64,000 nt of DNA from Anaerolineales bacterium. Lineage in GTDB: Bacteria > Chloroflexota > Anaerolineae > Anaerolineales > UBA4823. The notes under the pieces were generated by a model that was not told the origin of the DNA, did no database searches, and saw only the letters and a list, made by a program, of their open reading frames with translations. This document shows positions 18,349 to 27,002 of this stretch, piece by piece. The stretch lies in assembly GCA_003105035.1 (NCBI GenBank), contig PQAL01000013.1:47802-111801 (forward strand), written 5' to 3'. The translations under genes were made by a program, and so were the position numbers. Each line of letters begins with the position of its first letter. Positions within the stretch are counted from its first letter, which is position 1.

Positions 18349-20690
18349 AGTAGCTCCTCCTGACTGAGCTGTGATAAGGCAATCTCTTGATATTCCTTGC
18401 AGTCCCGCATCAGCTCCTGATGGGTTCCCTTACCGATAATCCTGCCCTCATCTAAGACGATGATCTGCTCTGCGTTCTTGATAGTTGATACCCGCTGAGT
18501 GACGATCAGAATGGTGCTATTTGTAGTTTGTTGCTTAAGCGCCCGGCGTAAAGCAGCATCAGTTTTAAAGTCGACCGCCGAAAAGCTGTCATCGAATATA
18601 TAAATGGGTGGTTTCTTCACCAATGCACGTGCAATCGATAGGCGTTGTTTTTGACCGCCGGAGACATTTGTGCCCCCTTGCGAAATTTCAGTCTGAAAGC
18701 CGTTCCCATCATGGTCTCCATCACCATTTACTGCCCCATCTCCATGGTTGAGATCCTCTTTATGAGCAGATCCATTACCATTGTGGGCACCATTTCCATT
18801 TTCACCCAGGATAAATTCAGTTGCCTGGGCAATATCGGTTGCCTGGCGTAATAATTCATCGCTGGCATTTTCGTCTGCATAACGCAGGTTGCTTTCAATG
18901 GTGCCAGAAAATAAGACACCTTTCTGGGGGATATACCCGATTTTGTCGCGCAGATCGTGCTGGGTCACTTGGCGGATATCGATGCCATCCACGAGAATCG
19001 ATCCACCAGTGATATCGTAAAAACGCGGGATCAGGTTAACAACGGTGGATTTACCTGACCCCGTCGATCCGATCAACGCAGTGGTTTGCCCAGGCTTGGC
19101 GATGAAATTGATGTCATGCAAGACGTCTTCCTCTGCGTCGGGATAGCGGAAAGATACATTACGGAACTCAACCGTCCCGACGAAATGGTCACTGAAGTGT
19201 TTAGGCTCTTCGGGATCACTGATCACGGGTTCTATTCCCAAGACATCGGCGACGCGGCCGGCAGAGACTGAAGCCTGGGGCAAGATGATGAACATCATGG
19301 ACATCATCAGGAAAGCGAAAACCACCTGGATGGTGTATTGCATAAATGCAATCACATCACCAACTTGCATGTTCGCCGTAGCCACCTGATGCGAACCAAT
19401 CCAGATGATCAAAACCGTTACACCGTTCATGATCAGCATCATCAGGGGCATCATAACCACCATAATGCGCCCGATAAAAAGCATGACAGCAGTAATATCC
19501 AGATTCGCTTTATCAAAGCGATTTTCCTCAAAGTCCTGCCGGTTGAAAGCACGGATGACCATCATACCGGAGAGGTTCTCGCGCATGACGAGGTTCAATC
19601 GGTCTGTTAATTTCTGGACGATCCTGAACCTGGGCAGGGCTAAAGTAAACACAATAATGATGATGGTTAACAGGATACCCACTGCCAGGGCAATGATCCA
19701 CCACATGGAGGTATCCAGCCTAAAGGCATGAATGATGGCTCCAATTCCGATGATGGGTGCGTACAGCACCATGCGTATGATCATGAAGACCACCATCTGG
19801 ATCTGGGTAATATCATTGGTAGAGCGGGTGATCAAGGAGGCGGTCGAAAACTTGTCGAACTCTGTGCTGGAGAAATTCTCTACTTTGGTAAATTCTGCTT
19901 TACGAACATCGCGTCCAAACCCGGCAGCAGTCTTGGCAGCCAGGAAACTAACCAGCACGGTACAGACACCTGAGAGCAAGGTCAGGCCCAACATGATGCT
20001 GCCCACCCTCAGCAGATAATTTAACTCAAATTTGCCTACATCCATGCCCAGGGCGGTGTATTCGGATTTAATCGCCACAGCGGCTGCTTGGACGAGCATC
20101 TTATCGCTCATTGCCCCCATTTTCTCATCCACGGTCTTGGTGATCGAAGCGATGATTGTCGTCCGCTGTGCATCGGGCAGCTTAGCCAACACCGAAAATA
20201 AATCCATTCCGGCTGGAATCTTGGATAGGTCGATCCCCATACCTTGAGCCAAGCCCGCTAGCTTGGTCGGGTCAGCCATGGCTTGATCGATGGTGTATAT
20301 GATCAGCAGAGGTTTTGCCATGATCGGGTTCAGCAGGTCAATCTCTGCCTGGTCTGTTTTATTCAGAATATAGACTGATTCAGTAGCCAGGGCTGGGTAT
20401 TGTTTAACCAGCTCAGCATAATTGTTGCTCGTTTTATCAGCCAGGGTGTAAGCCGCCAGGACAGAAGCTTTATCCTGGGCACTCATGAACAAGGTCAGCT
20501 TATCCATGGTGCTCTGGCGGATGGCTTGGGGAACCGCATTCTCAATCCCTGACAACTGGATGCCGGTGTTGACAATCCGGGCAAGGTAATCGGGGAGGGC
20601 CAGGTCGGCATTCGCCTGTACGAAGAGCAAGGCTATGGCCACCAGGATTAGAAGTAGGTAAGGTTTAAGGTATTTTGCTATGCGTAACAT
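18345..20690 (-). CDS. ABC exporter half-transporter with degenerate ATPase site and inserts
   Basis: A 781-residue partner of the 619-residue subunit. After TM1 (about 12-30) comes an unusual stretch of some 170 residues before TM2 (about 228-250). The ATPase domain has Walker A GSTGSGKST and signature NVSGGQKQR, but Walker B reads YIFDDSFSAVD (Asp for the catalytic Glu) and the switch His is Gln (VTQRVSTI). These changes mark the non-hydrolysing site of heterodimeric exporters. Just before the signature lies a run of about 35 residues rich in Gly, Asn, Asp and His (18697-18806). The MarR gene lies 130 bp upstream. Confidence 0.93.
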   Translation of the reverse strand: MLRIAKYLKPYLLLILVAIALLFVQANADLALPDYLARIVNTGIQLSGIENAVPQAIRQSTMDKLTLFMSAQDKASVLAAYTLADKTSNNYAELVKQYPALATESVYILNKTDQAEIDLLNPIMAKPLLIIYTIDQAMADPTKLAGLAQGMGIDLSKIPAGMDLFSVLAKLPDAQRTTIIASITKTVDEKMGAMSDKMLVQAAAVAIKSEYTALGMDVGKFELNYLLRVGSIMLGLTLLSGVCTVLVSFLAAKTAAGFGRDVRKAEFTKVENFSSTEFDKFSTASLITRSTNDITQIQMVVFMIIRMVLYAPIIGIGAIIHAFRLDTSMWWIIALAVGILLTIIIIVFTLALPRFRIVQKLTDRLNLVMRENLSGMMVIRAFNRQDFEENRFDKANLDITAVMLFIGRIMVVMMPLMMLIMNGVTVLIIWIGSHQVATANMQVGDVIAFMQYTIQVVFAFLMMSMMFIILPQASVSAGRVADVLGIEPVISDPEEPKHFSDHFVGTVEFRNVSFRYPDAEEDVLHDINFIAKPGQTTALIGSTGSGKSTVVNLIPRFYDITGGSILVDGIDIRQVTQHDLRDKIGYIPQKGVLFSGTIESNLRYADENASDELLRQATDIAQATEFILGENGNGAHNGNGSAHKEDLNHGDGAVNGDGDHDGNGFQTEISQGGTNVSGGQKQRLSIARALVKKPPIYIFDDSFSAVDFKTDAALRRALKQQTTNSTILIVTQRVSTIKNAEQIIVLDEGRIIGKGTHQELMRDCKEYQEIALSQLSQEELL
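18697..18806 (-). other. Gly/Asn/Asp/His-rich insert in an ABC ATPase domain
   Basis: Codes for a low-complexity run (GNGAHNGNGS through GDGDHDGNG) between the helical subdomain and the ABC signature. Related exporters have a short loop ending ISQGG at this place. It contains four His and several Asp residues. Confidence 0.75.
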
Positions 20691-20820
20691 AATCCAATTA
20701 TCCTTTATCGATTGCCCTCATGTTCCTTTCATAATAATCGCACTCATCTCGTTTGAATATTGCCGGGTAACTTACCAGCCGTTTTCGGCGAAGCTGAGAT
20801 CGTCAGTTACTGCTAATGCA

Positions 20821-21273
20821 TTAATTGGTTTCGGTCTCGAATTGGCGGGCTTTTATTATCAGTATTTCAACTGCCTGTCTGACAAGTTCTTGTTCGTCCG
20901 GGGTCATAGAGATAGCCAGGGTTTCCAACCATTTCTGATTGGTCAGTGTGCCCTCCTGAAGGATCTGCCGGCCTTTATCGGTCAATACAATTTGCTTGGA
21001 GCGCCGATCTTTTGGATCCTCCGAGCGCGTGACCAGCTGTAGCTGTACCAGCCGATCCATCATCTGACTGGCCGCGGAGTTGGTGATGCCCATATCAGAG
21101 CCGATATCTGATACGCCACAGCCTTCGGTCTTAAAAATATGAAGCAAGGCACCAAATTGCCCCATGGTCAGGCCTTTATCCCTGGCGAACACGAATATAT
21201 TTCCCATCAAGCGATGGCGGAAAATGCCAAACGCTTCCTGCAGTGTGTCAACTAACGAATCTGTAGCATTCAT
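20821..21273 (-). CDS. MarR-family transcriptional regulator
   Basis: A 150-residue winged-helix regulator. The DNA-binding helix lies at about residues 55-75 (VSDIGSDMGITNSAASQMMDRL) and the wing carries RSEDPKDRRSKQIVLTDKG, typical of MarR. It is the first gene of a unit with the two exporter genes 130 bp downstream. A near-consensus promoter lies at 21307-21335 and an inverted repeat TTAAC-N11-GTTAA overlaps its ribosome site. This fits a self-repressing switch that releases exporter expression on ligand binding. Confidence 0.92.
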   Translation of the reverse strand: MNATDSLVDTLQEAFGIFRHRLMGNIFVFARDKGLTMGQFGALLHIFKTEGCGVSDIGSDMGITNSAASQMMDRLVQLQLVTRSEDPKDRRSKQIVLTDKGRQILQEGTLTNQKWLETLAISMTPDEQELVRQAVEILIIKARQFETETN

Positions 21274-21276
21274 CCA

Positions 21277-21297
21277 TTAACCTTTCTGAATAGTTAA
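21277..21297 (-). promoter_or_regulatory. probable MarR operator
   Basis: Inverted repeat TTAAC-N11-GTTAA lies just after the predicted transcription start and next to the marR ribosome site, where a repressor would block its own expression. Confidence 0.5.
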
Positions 21298-21306
21298 GCG
21301 GGCTTG

Positions 21307-21335
21307 ATTATATCGATGTCTTTAGAATCTGTAAA
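21307..21335 (-). promoter_or_regulatory. marR-ABC exporter promoter
   Basis: On the minus strand TTTACA (21330-21335) and TATAAT (21307-21312) are separated by 17 bp, a near-consensus housekeeping promoter about 33 bp upstream of the marR ATG. Confidence 0.75.
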
Positions 21336-21461
21336 CCTATGTGTGACTGCAATGGATGAGAATTTGGTTAGAGATGATTGGGAATATCTTGATAATACCC
21401 AGAAACATGGAGGGTTTTACCCCCATTAGGTAAAATATAGATCATGATAGATAACCCATGT

Positions 21462-21491
21462 TATCCCACATTTATCCCACACTATCCCACA
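21462..21491 (+). repeat. three tandem TATCCCACA repeats
   Basis: TATCCCACA occurs at 21462-21470, 21473-21481 and 21483-21491, with 11- and 10-bp periods, so all copies face the same side of the helix. They lie just before the ribosome site of the dehydrogenase gene at 21507. Confidence 0.7.
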
Positions 21492-21506
21492 CCAATGAGG
21501 TGAGCC

Positions 21507-22526
21507 ATGGATGACCCAATCGAAATATTGATCACACTACCCTTCTCTGATGAGCTGATGAAAAAGGTTGCCGATGTCTCACCCCGCATCACCCTGGAAA
21601 AGATTGTGGCCCGTAAGCTCGAGGAGGTGAATGATGAGGTGTGGAAGCGGGTCGAGGTGTTGTATACCAACCGGGTGCTGCCCAAACCCGAGCAAGCTCC
21701 TCGCCTGCGCTGGATACAATTTCATTGGGCCGGGCTGGATCACGCCCTGGATGAAGCTATCCTGCAAAAAGAAGGTCTGGCAATCACCAGCATGAGCGGT
21801 GCTTCTGCACCGCAGATGGCCGAGCATGCCATATCGATGATGCTGGCACTTGGGCACCACCTGCCTGACCTGATAGCGTACCAACGGAAGGCAGAGTGGC
21901 CTTCGGGCCGCTGGGAGTTGTTTACCCCACGCGAGCTGAGAGATAGCACAGTGGGCATTGTGGGTTACGGGAGCATAGGCCGGCAGATCGCCCGCCTGCT
22001 CCAGGTCTTCGGAACTACAGTGCTGGCTACCAAACGTGATATCCGCCATCCGGAAGATACCGGTTACATACCCGATGGATTGGGTGACCCGGGCGGAGAC
22101 CTGGTGAACCGTCTCTACCCTCCAGAAGCACTGTGCTCCATGCTCAAAGAATGTGATTATGTGGTGGTGTGCCTGCCACGCACCTCTGCCACTAAAAACC
22201 TGCTGGGTGCCAAGGAGTTAGCCGCGTGTAAGCCCGGAGCATACCTCGTGGATATCTCGCGAGGTGAGATCCTGGATCACAATGCCTTGATCCCCTTGCT
22301 GCGCGAGCGTAAGCTTGCCGGTGCAGCTCTAGACGTGTTCCCAGTGGAGCCCCTACCTGCTGACAGCCCCCTGTGGAAGCTACCCAACGTCATCATCACA
22401 CCGCACATCGCTGGGTTTTCTCCACATTATGATGAACGTGCTGCCGAGCTGTTCACCCAAAATCTACGCCGCTACCTGGAACAGCTACCCCTGTACAACC
22501 GTTTGGATCCCGCACTTGGGTATTAA
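21507..22526 (+). CDS. D-isomer-specific 2-hydroxyacid dehydrogenase
   Basis: A 339-residue NAD(P)-dependent dehydrogenase. The Rossmann motif is TVGIVGYGSIGRQIARLL (about 147-164). Catalytic residues are Arg in VDISRGEILD, Glu in DVFPVEPLP and His in ITPHIAGFS, the standard Arg-Glu-His set. It would interconvert a 2-keto acid and a D-2-hydroxy acid; glyoxylate/hydroxypyruvate and phosphoglycerate relatives are possible and the substrate is not readable. GAGGTG precedes the ATG, and three TATCCCACA repeats lie just upstream, suggesting specific control. The gene stands alone and ends in a terminator shared with the HtrA gene. Confidence 0.92.
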   Translation: MDDPIEILITLPFSDELMKKVADVSPRITLEKIVARKLEEVNDEVWKRVEVLYTNRVLPKPEQAPRLRWIQFHWAGLDHALDEAILQKEGLAITSMSGASAPQMAEHAISMMLALGHHLPDLIAYQRKAEWPSGRWELFTPRELRDSTVGIVGYGSIGRQIARLLQVFGTTVLATKRDIRHPEDTGYIPDGLGDPGGDLVNRLYPPEALCSMLKECDYVVVCLPRTSATKNLLGAKELAACKPGAYLVDISRGEILDHNALIPLLRERKLAGAALDVFPVEPLPADSPLWKLPNVIITPHIAGFSPHYDERAAELFTQNLRRYLEQLPLYNRLDPALGY

Positions 22527-22580
22527 CGAGACATTTCATAGTTTACTTGTCACCAAACACCCCTGGCGCATTTGTAAACG

Positions 22581-22622
22581 AAAAGCTTTCCAGTGAATTT
22601 TCTACTTCGCTGGAAAGCTTTT
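22581..22622. terminator. bidirectional terminator
   Basis: A perfect 13-bp stem, AAAAGCTTTCCAG (22581-22593) with CTGGAAAGCTTTT (22610-22622), lies between the convergent dehydrogenase and protease genes. The stem ends give U-runs in both directions. Confidence 0.85.
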
Positions 22623-22649
22623 ATGGAATGCGGAAATAGGCCTGATAAA

Positions 22650-23807
22650 TTACGGTTGGCGAGTACCCAACGTCACGCTCACGTCTTGGTATTGGCCATC
22701 ACGGAGGATCGTCAGGGTAACATCCTGACCTGGAGACGTCTGCAGCGAGAGGTAGACCAGCAGGTCATCAAAGGTGTTCACTGGCTGTCCGTTAATAGCC
22801 GTGATCACATCTCCACCCACCGCCACTTCGCGGCCATCCTGAGTGGTTGTGCCGGAGGTGCCTTCCAGACCAGCAATCCCTGCCGGGGCACCCTCTGTCA
22901 CCGTCGTTACATATGCACCTTGCTCGATGGGCAGGTTCATAGCTTTTACCAGCGACGGGTTGACGGTATAGCCGGATATCCCCAGGTATGACCAATCATA
23001 TTTGCCATCCTGAACCAGGGCTGGGATGACGCGCTTCAGGATGCTGACCGGCACGGCAAAACCTACCCCAATGTTGCTGTCTGTCGTACCGCCTGTTTCG
23101 ATCTGGGCATTGACCCCAATGGCTTCACCGTTCAGGTTAAGCAGCGGGCCACCAGAATTCCCCGGGTTGATGGCTGCATCGGTCTGGATGGCTTGTGGGA
23201 TGGAGTAAATCGTCAGGCTCGGGATCGTACGGCCCAAGGCGCTGATCACACCGCGTGTCAGGGTGCCCTCCAAGCCAAACGGATTCCCGATCGCAACGAC
23301 GCTCTGTCCGACAGCTATGTCTTCCATCGAGCCGAGGGGAATCGCAGCGACACCCTCAGGGAGTTCCGTCTTGATAACCGCCAAGTCACTGAAAAGGTCT
23401 TCTCCCACCAGGCTAGCTTCGCGAATTAACCCATCCGAAAAAGTGACTTCGATGGCGTCCACGCCATCCACTACATGAGCGTTGGTTACAATGTGGCCCT
23501 GGTCATCATAGACGAAACCTGAGCCCTGAGCGAACGAAAGCAGGCTACCGTTCTCATCGAGATACACCGTGATGTTCACCACCGAAGGATTGAGACGGGA
23601 GTATAAGTCGATCACCACCTGGTCATCGTTGTCTACCACCGCGGGTTGGGAAATGCTGGTATTGGGAAGTACCTGTTGGGCTGCTAAGGTTGGGGGTATT
23701 GGGGGCTTGGTGAGCGGCGGGATAGAAACCCCGCAGGCCAGGCTGACCAAGGCAAAGAACAATGTGACTGACAGGAGCAGTCGTGCATTCCGGGAACGTT
23801 TGAACAT
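22650..23807 (-). CDS. HtrA/DegP-type serine protease, lipoprotein
   Basis: A 385-residue trypsin-fold protease with one C-terminal PDZ domain. The signal peptide ends in a lipobox (LVSLAC, Cys25), so it is probably anchored outside the cytoplasmic membrane. Catalytic residues are His111 (TNAHVVDG), Asp141 (FSDLAVIK) and Ser218 (NPGNSGGPL). The PDZ domain spans about 285-380. It would degrade or refold damaged envelope proteins. A TATACT element lies about 45 bp upstream. The gene is monocistronic. Confidence 0.94.
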   Translation of the reverse strand: MFKRSRNARLLLSVTLFFALVSLACGVSIPPLTKPPIPPTLAAQQVLPNTSISQPAVVDNDDQVVIDLYSRLNPSVVNITVYLDENGSLLSFAQGSGFVYDDQGHIVTNAHVVDGVDAIEVTFSDGLIREASLVGEDLFSDLAVIKTELPEGVAAIPLGSMEDIAVGQSVVAIGNPFGLEGTLTRGVISALGRTIPSLTIYSIPQAIQTDAAINPGNSGGPLLNLNGEAIGVNAQIETGGTTDSNIGVGFAVPVSILKRVIPALVQDGKYDWSYLGISGYTVNPSLVKAMNLPIEQGAYVTTVTEGAPAGIAGLEGTSGTTTQDGREVAVGGDVITAINGQPVNTFDDLLVYLSLQTSPGQDVTLTILRDGQYQDVSVTLGTRQP

Positions 23808-23987
23808 GCTAACTTACCCTTTCGTAGGGAGGATAATTAATGTGATTGCCAAAGTATAACGGTATTTTTGCCGGAAAATCCTGAAGGTTGGATAAGAAAT
23901 ATTAATGCAGTTTTTACCGGGATGCATGGCTCATGATAGAATGTCTTGCCAATAGCACAATTGATCAAGACTACCCTGACATCCAGC

Positions 23988-24896
23988 ATGCCATCCAAGC
24001 GCCCCATCCTGCCGTACCTCGCCCTATTACTCGGCATCCTCTGTCTGAGCTTCTCTGCCATGTTCGGCAAGTGGGCCAACGCACCCGGCCCGGTGATTGG
24101 GTTCTATCGCATCGGGTTGGCAGCCCTGATCCTGCTCCCGGTCTTCATTTATCGCAAACAGAAAAATAGAGTGAAGTTCCCATGGGCCATCCTGCTATTC
24201 CCCATCCTGGGTGGCATCTTCACTGCCCTGGACCATGGCACATGGAACTCCAGCTTGCGGTACACCTCGGCCGCCAATGCCACCTTGCTTGGCAACACGG
24301 CACCGCTGTGGGTGGCTTTATTTGCCTGGTTGGTCTTTCGTGAAAAATTAAAGGGATTGTTCTGGCTGGGTTTGGCCTGCGCGTTGGGCGGGGCGGTGAT
24401 CGTGCTGGGAAGCGACTTTTTGCTCCACCCCGCGATTGGAATGGGTGACTTGCTGGCGATTGCGGCAGGTGTTTTCTATGCGGGTTATTTCATCGTCACG
24501 GAGCGCGGCCGCAAAAAGCTGGATACACTCTCTTACATTTGGCTGGTGGATGTGATCGCCGCGTTGACCCTGCTGGCTATCAGCCTCGGGATGCGCATGC
24601 CATTGACGGGTTACCCCTCCCAGACATACCTGGCCTTTCTGGGCGCCGCTCTAATTTCCCAGGTGGGAGGCTACCTTTCCATTGGGTATGCCTTAGGGCA
24701 TTTGCCTGCCTCGGTGGTCTCTCCCACGCTGATTGGCCAACCGGTGGTCACCGCCCTGTTAGCGATTCCACTTCTGGGGGAAGCCTTACGAACTGAGCAG
24801 TGGCTCGGAGGCCTGGTGGTGCTGATCGGAATCTACCTGGTGCACAAAAGTCGGGAAGGTGTGGAACCAACCGAATTGGTTGGATTGGAGAATTGA
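23988..24896 (+). CDS. EamA/DMT-family transporter
   Basis: A 302-residue membrane protein with ten hydrophobic segments arranged as two EamA repeats. The first repeat has GPVIGFYRIGLAALIL and SAANATLLGNTAPLWVALFAW, the second APLIGQPVV-like LIGQPVVTALLAIPLLGE. Family members export amino acids or metabolites; the substrate is unknown. The frame opens at a TTG at 23946, but the ATG at 23988 directly before the first helix is preferred, though it lacks a clear ribosome site. A TTTACC-18-TAGAAT promoter candidate ends at 23942. The SUMF1 gene follows after 5 nt. Confidence 0.87.
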   Translation: MPSKRPILPYLALLLGILCLSFSAMFGKWANAPGPVIGFYRIGLAALILLPVFIYRKQKNRVKFPWAILLFPILGGIFTALDHGTWNSSLRYTSAANATLLGNTAPLWVALFAWLVFREKLKGLFWLGLACALGGAVIVLGSDFLLHPAIGMGDLLAIAAGVFYAGYFIVTERGRKKLDTLSYIWLVDVIAALTLLAISLGMRMPLTGYPSQTYLAFLGAALISQVGGYLSIGYALGHLPASVVSPTLIGQPVVTALLAIPLLGEALRTEQWLGGLVVLIGIYLVHKSREGVEPTELVGLEN

Positions 24897-24901
24897 CCGT
24901 A

Positions 24902-26002
24902 ATGAAAAAGAAACCCCTGCATTATGTTCAAATTTTTGTGTTGTTTTTTTGGCTAACTTTAGCGTGCAACCAACCAAAGGCTGGGGTTACTTCAACTATT
25001 GCACCACTAAAGACCATAGTCCGATCAACATCAAAAGTATCAGTTGCAACCCTGACTGTATCACTTGAGTCAACACCTACTGTTATTACGTCAAGTACAT
25101 CTACCCCATCTCCAATCCCATCTCTTTCCCCGACAATAACTCTTCAGCCAACTTCATCCCCCACCGTCGATACGAAACTATTCGAGATAACCACCCAGAT
25201 ACGCCAGCAAGATGGCATGATGATGGTTTATGTACCTAGTGGAGAATTCTGGATGGGTAACGATTTGCGCCCGGACGAAAGCCCCCTTCACAAGGTGAGG
25301 CTGGATGCATATTGGATAGACCAGACCGAGGTCACCAATGCCATGTTCACACGCTTCATGAAAGCAACTGGCTACCAGACTCATGCAGAATGGCGAAGTA
25401 GTGCCTGGGTCTTTGACGGCGCCGGTTGGAGCGAAGTACAAGGAGCAAACTGGCAGTACCCACAGGGACCAGACAGCAGCATTACAGGGATGGAGGCTCA
25501 CCCCGTGGTGAATATATCCTGGTACGATGCCAAAGCCTATTGCGAGTGGGTGGCGGCCCGCTTACCCAGCGAAGCAGAATGGGAGAAAGCGGCACGGGGA
25601 ATCGATGGCCGTACATATCCATGGGGCGAGGCGGCACCTTCTGGCAGCTTGCTCAACTTTGGCGATGTTAGCCTCTATCCAGAATCAGTAGACCCTGCCC
25701 TTAACGACAGTTATCGGTTTACGGCTCCGGTAGGATCATTTCCTCAAGGTTCTAGTCCATATGGAGCGCTGGATATGGCAGGCAATGTGTGGGAATGGGT
25801 GAACGACTGGTACCGGGCGACGTACTATCTTTCCGCGCCAGATACTAACCCAATTGGTCCCACCTCCGGTGAAGGCCGTGTATTCCGGGGTGGCAGCTGG
25901 AACCACAGTAACCTAGACATACGCTCATCTATCCGCATGTGGAGCAAGCCATATGATGCCATTGACAACATAGGTTTCCGCTGTGCAATGACAACTCCAT
26001 GA
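24902..26002 (+). CDS. SUMF1/FGE-domain lipoprotein
   Basis: A 366-residue secreted protein. The signal peptide ends in lipobox LTLAC, followed by a Ser/Thr/Pro-rich linker (about 30-85), then a formylglycine-generating-enzyme-like domain (about 100-365) with VYVPSGEFWMGND, TEVTNAMFTRF, RLPSEAEWEKAARG, YPWGE, GNVWEWVNDWY and FRGGSWN. The active cysteines of true FGE, which lie just after RGGS, are missing (SWNHSNLDIRSS), so it is probably a binding or structural domain rather than a sulfatase activator. The ATG has GGAG 11 nt upstream. It is likely cotranscribed with the EamA gene. Confidence 0.88.
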   Translation: MKKKPLHYVQIFVLFFWLTLACNQPKAGVTSTIAPLKTIVRSTSKVSVATLTVSLESTPTVITSSTSTPSPIPSLSPTITLQPTSSPTVDTKLFEITTQIRQQDGMMMVYVPSGEFWMGNDLRPDESPLHKVRLDAYWIDQTEVTNAMFTRFMKATGYQTHAEWRSSAWVFDGAGWSEVQGANWQYPQGPDSSITGMEAHPVVNISWYDAKAYCEWVAARLPSEAEWEKAARGIDGRTYPWGEAAPSGSLLNFGDVSLYPESVDPALNDSYRFTAPVGSFPQGSSPYGALDMAGNVWEWVNDWYRATYYLSAPDTNPIGPTSGEGRVFRGGSWNHSNLDIRSSIRMWSKPYDAIDNIGFRCAMTTP

Positions 26003-26033
26003 CGGATAACAAGTGTTTTTTCCTGGAAGCAAA

Positions 26034-26565
26034 ATGATCATCCGGAATGAAACACCCAAAGATTACAAGATCGTTAGTGCGACCAATGCTTCATCCTTCA
26101 ACACAGAAGCAGCAGCTAACCTCGTTGAAGAACTTCGGCAAATGGAGAAACCACACATCTCTCTGGTTGCTGAAGAAGATGGCTTTCTCATTGAGCATAG
26201 CCTCTTCATTCCAATCAATCTCAGAGATCGTCCAGAACTCAAGCTTATGTGCCTCGAGCTGATCGTTATTTTCCCTGAGCATCAGGATCAATGGACAGAC
26301 TCAGCATTGATCAAGGCAGGCCTGGAGCAGTGCAAGCGATCGGGTTTCGGGGCATGTGTCGTGCTGGGTCACAAGGATTATTACCCCCGCTTCGGGTTTT
26401 ACCCCGTCTGTAAACTTTGGAATCAAGTGCGAGTAAGATGTTCCGCCCGAAGTATTCATGGTCATCGAACTTGAGCCCGGCTATCTCAAGGGCACTACAG
26501 GCATAATCAAGTACCACCCCGCATTCAACGTGGTATGGATCAACAAATATAAGGAGATCACATGA
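26034..26565 (+). pseudogene. broken GNAT N-acetyltransferase (YhbS-like)
   Basis: Reading from the ATG at 26034 gives a GNAT protein through VVLGHKDYYPRFGF. An extra T in the run at 26397-26400 then shifts the frame, giving a wrong tail and a stop near 26474. In the +1 frame the family sequence resumes (PSVNFGIKCE, then DVPPEVFMVIELEPG, IIKYHPAFN), but a TAA at 26434-26436 stands where the family has Tyr. This frame ends at TGA 26563-26565, overlapping the next ATG by 4 nt. Two separate lesions make a true pseudogene more likely than a sequencing error. Confidence 0.8.
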
Positions 26566-26942
26566 CCGGAATGGCTACTACACCACTCATCATCATCAGC
26601 TTGGCCCTGGTTTTTTACACGATCGGCGTATGGAGTGAGCGTATCCAGGGCAGACTAAAACCCTGGCACCTGGTATTCTTTTACCTGGGGCTGGTATGCG
26701 ACACCTGGGGGACGGGACTAATGATCGAAATGGCGGGTGGGCTGACGGCTGATATCCATGGAATCACCGGAGTGATTGCCATCGGACTGATGTTGATCCA
26801 CGCTGTGTGGGCCACGGTGGTGCTTATTCGCAAGGAAGAACAGATGATCCTAAATTTCCATAAATTCAGCCTGGTGGTGTGGTTTATCTGGCTGATCCCG
26901 TACCTGAGCCCAATGATCATCAATATGCCGGGTGTGGAGTGA
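26562..26942 (+). CDS. HsmA/TIGR03987-like small membrane protein
   Basis: A 126-residue protein with four hydrophobic helices. I recognise the pattern YTIGVWSERIQGRLKPWHL, DTWGTGLM, HGITGVIAIGLMLIHAVWA and FHKFSLVVWFIWLIPYL of the TIGR03987/HsmA-type family, whose function is not established. Conserved His and Trp residues near the membrane edges could bind a cofactor. An AAGGAG ribosome site is positioned well. Its ATG overlaps the stop of the remnant GNAT frame, so it was probably coupled to that gene before the gene broke. Confidence 0.7.
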   Translation: MTGMATTPLIIISLALVFYTIGVWSERIQGRLKPWHLVFFYLGLVCDTWGTGLMIEMAGGLTADIHGITGVIAIGLMLIHAVWATVVLIRKEEQMILNFHKFSLVVWFIWLIPYLSPMIINMPGVE

Positions 26943-26955
26943 AAGGGTTAAAAAA

Positions 26956-26981
26956 TAAGGGAGGGCTTTCACCCTCCCTTA
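26956..26981. terminator. bidirectional terminator
   Basis: A perfect 10-bp stem TAAGGGAGGG / CCCTCCCTTA with a 6-nt loop lies between the convergent HsmA-like and NifU-like genes. The minus-strand side runs into TTATTTTTTAAC. Confidence 0.8.
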
Positions 26982-27002
26982 CCATTCGGTCATTCTAAAG
27001 AG

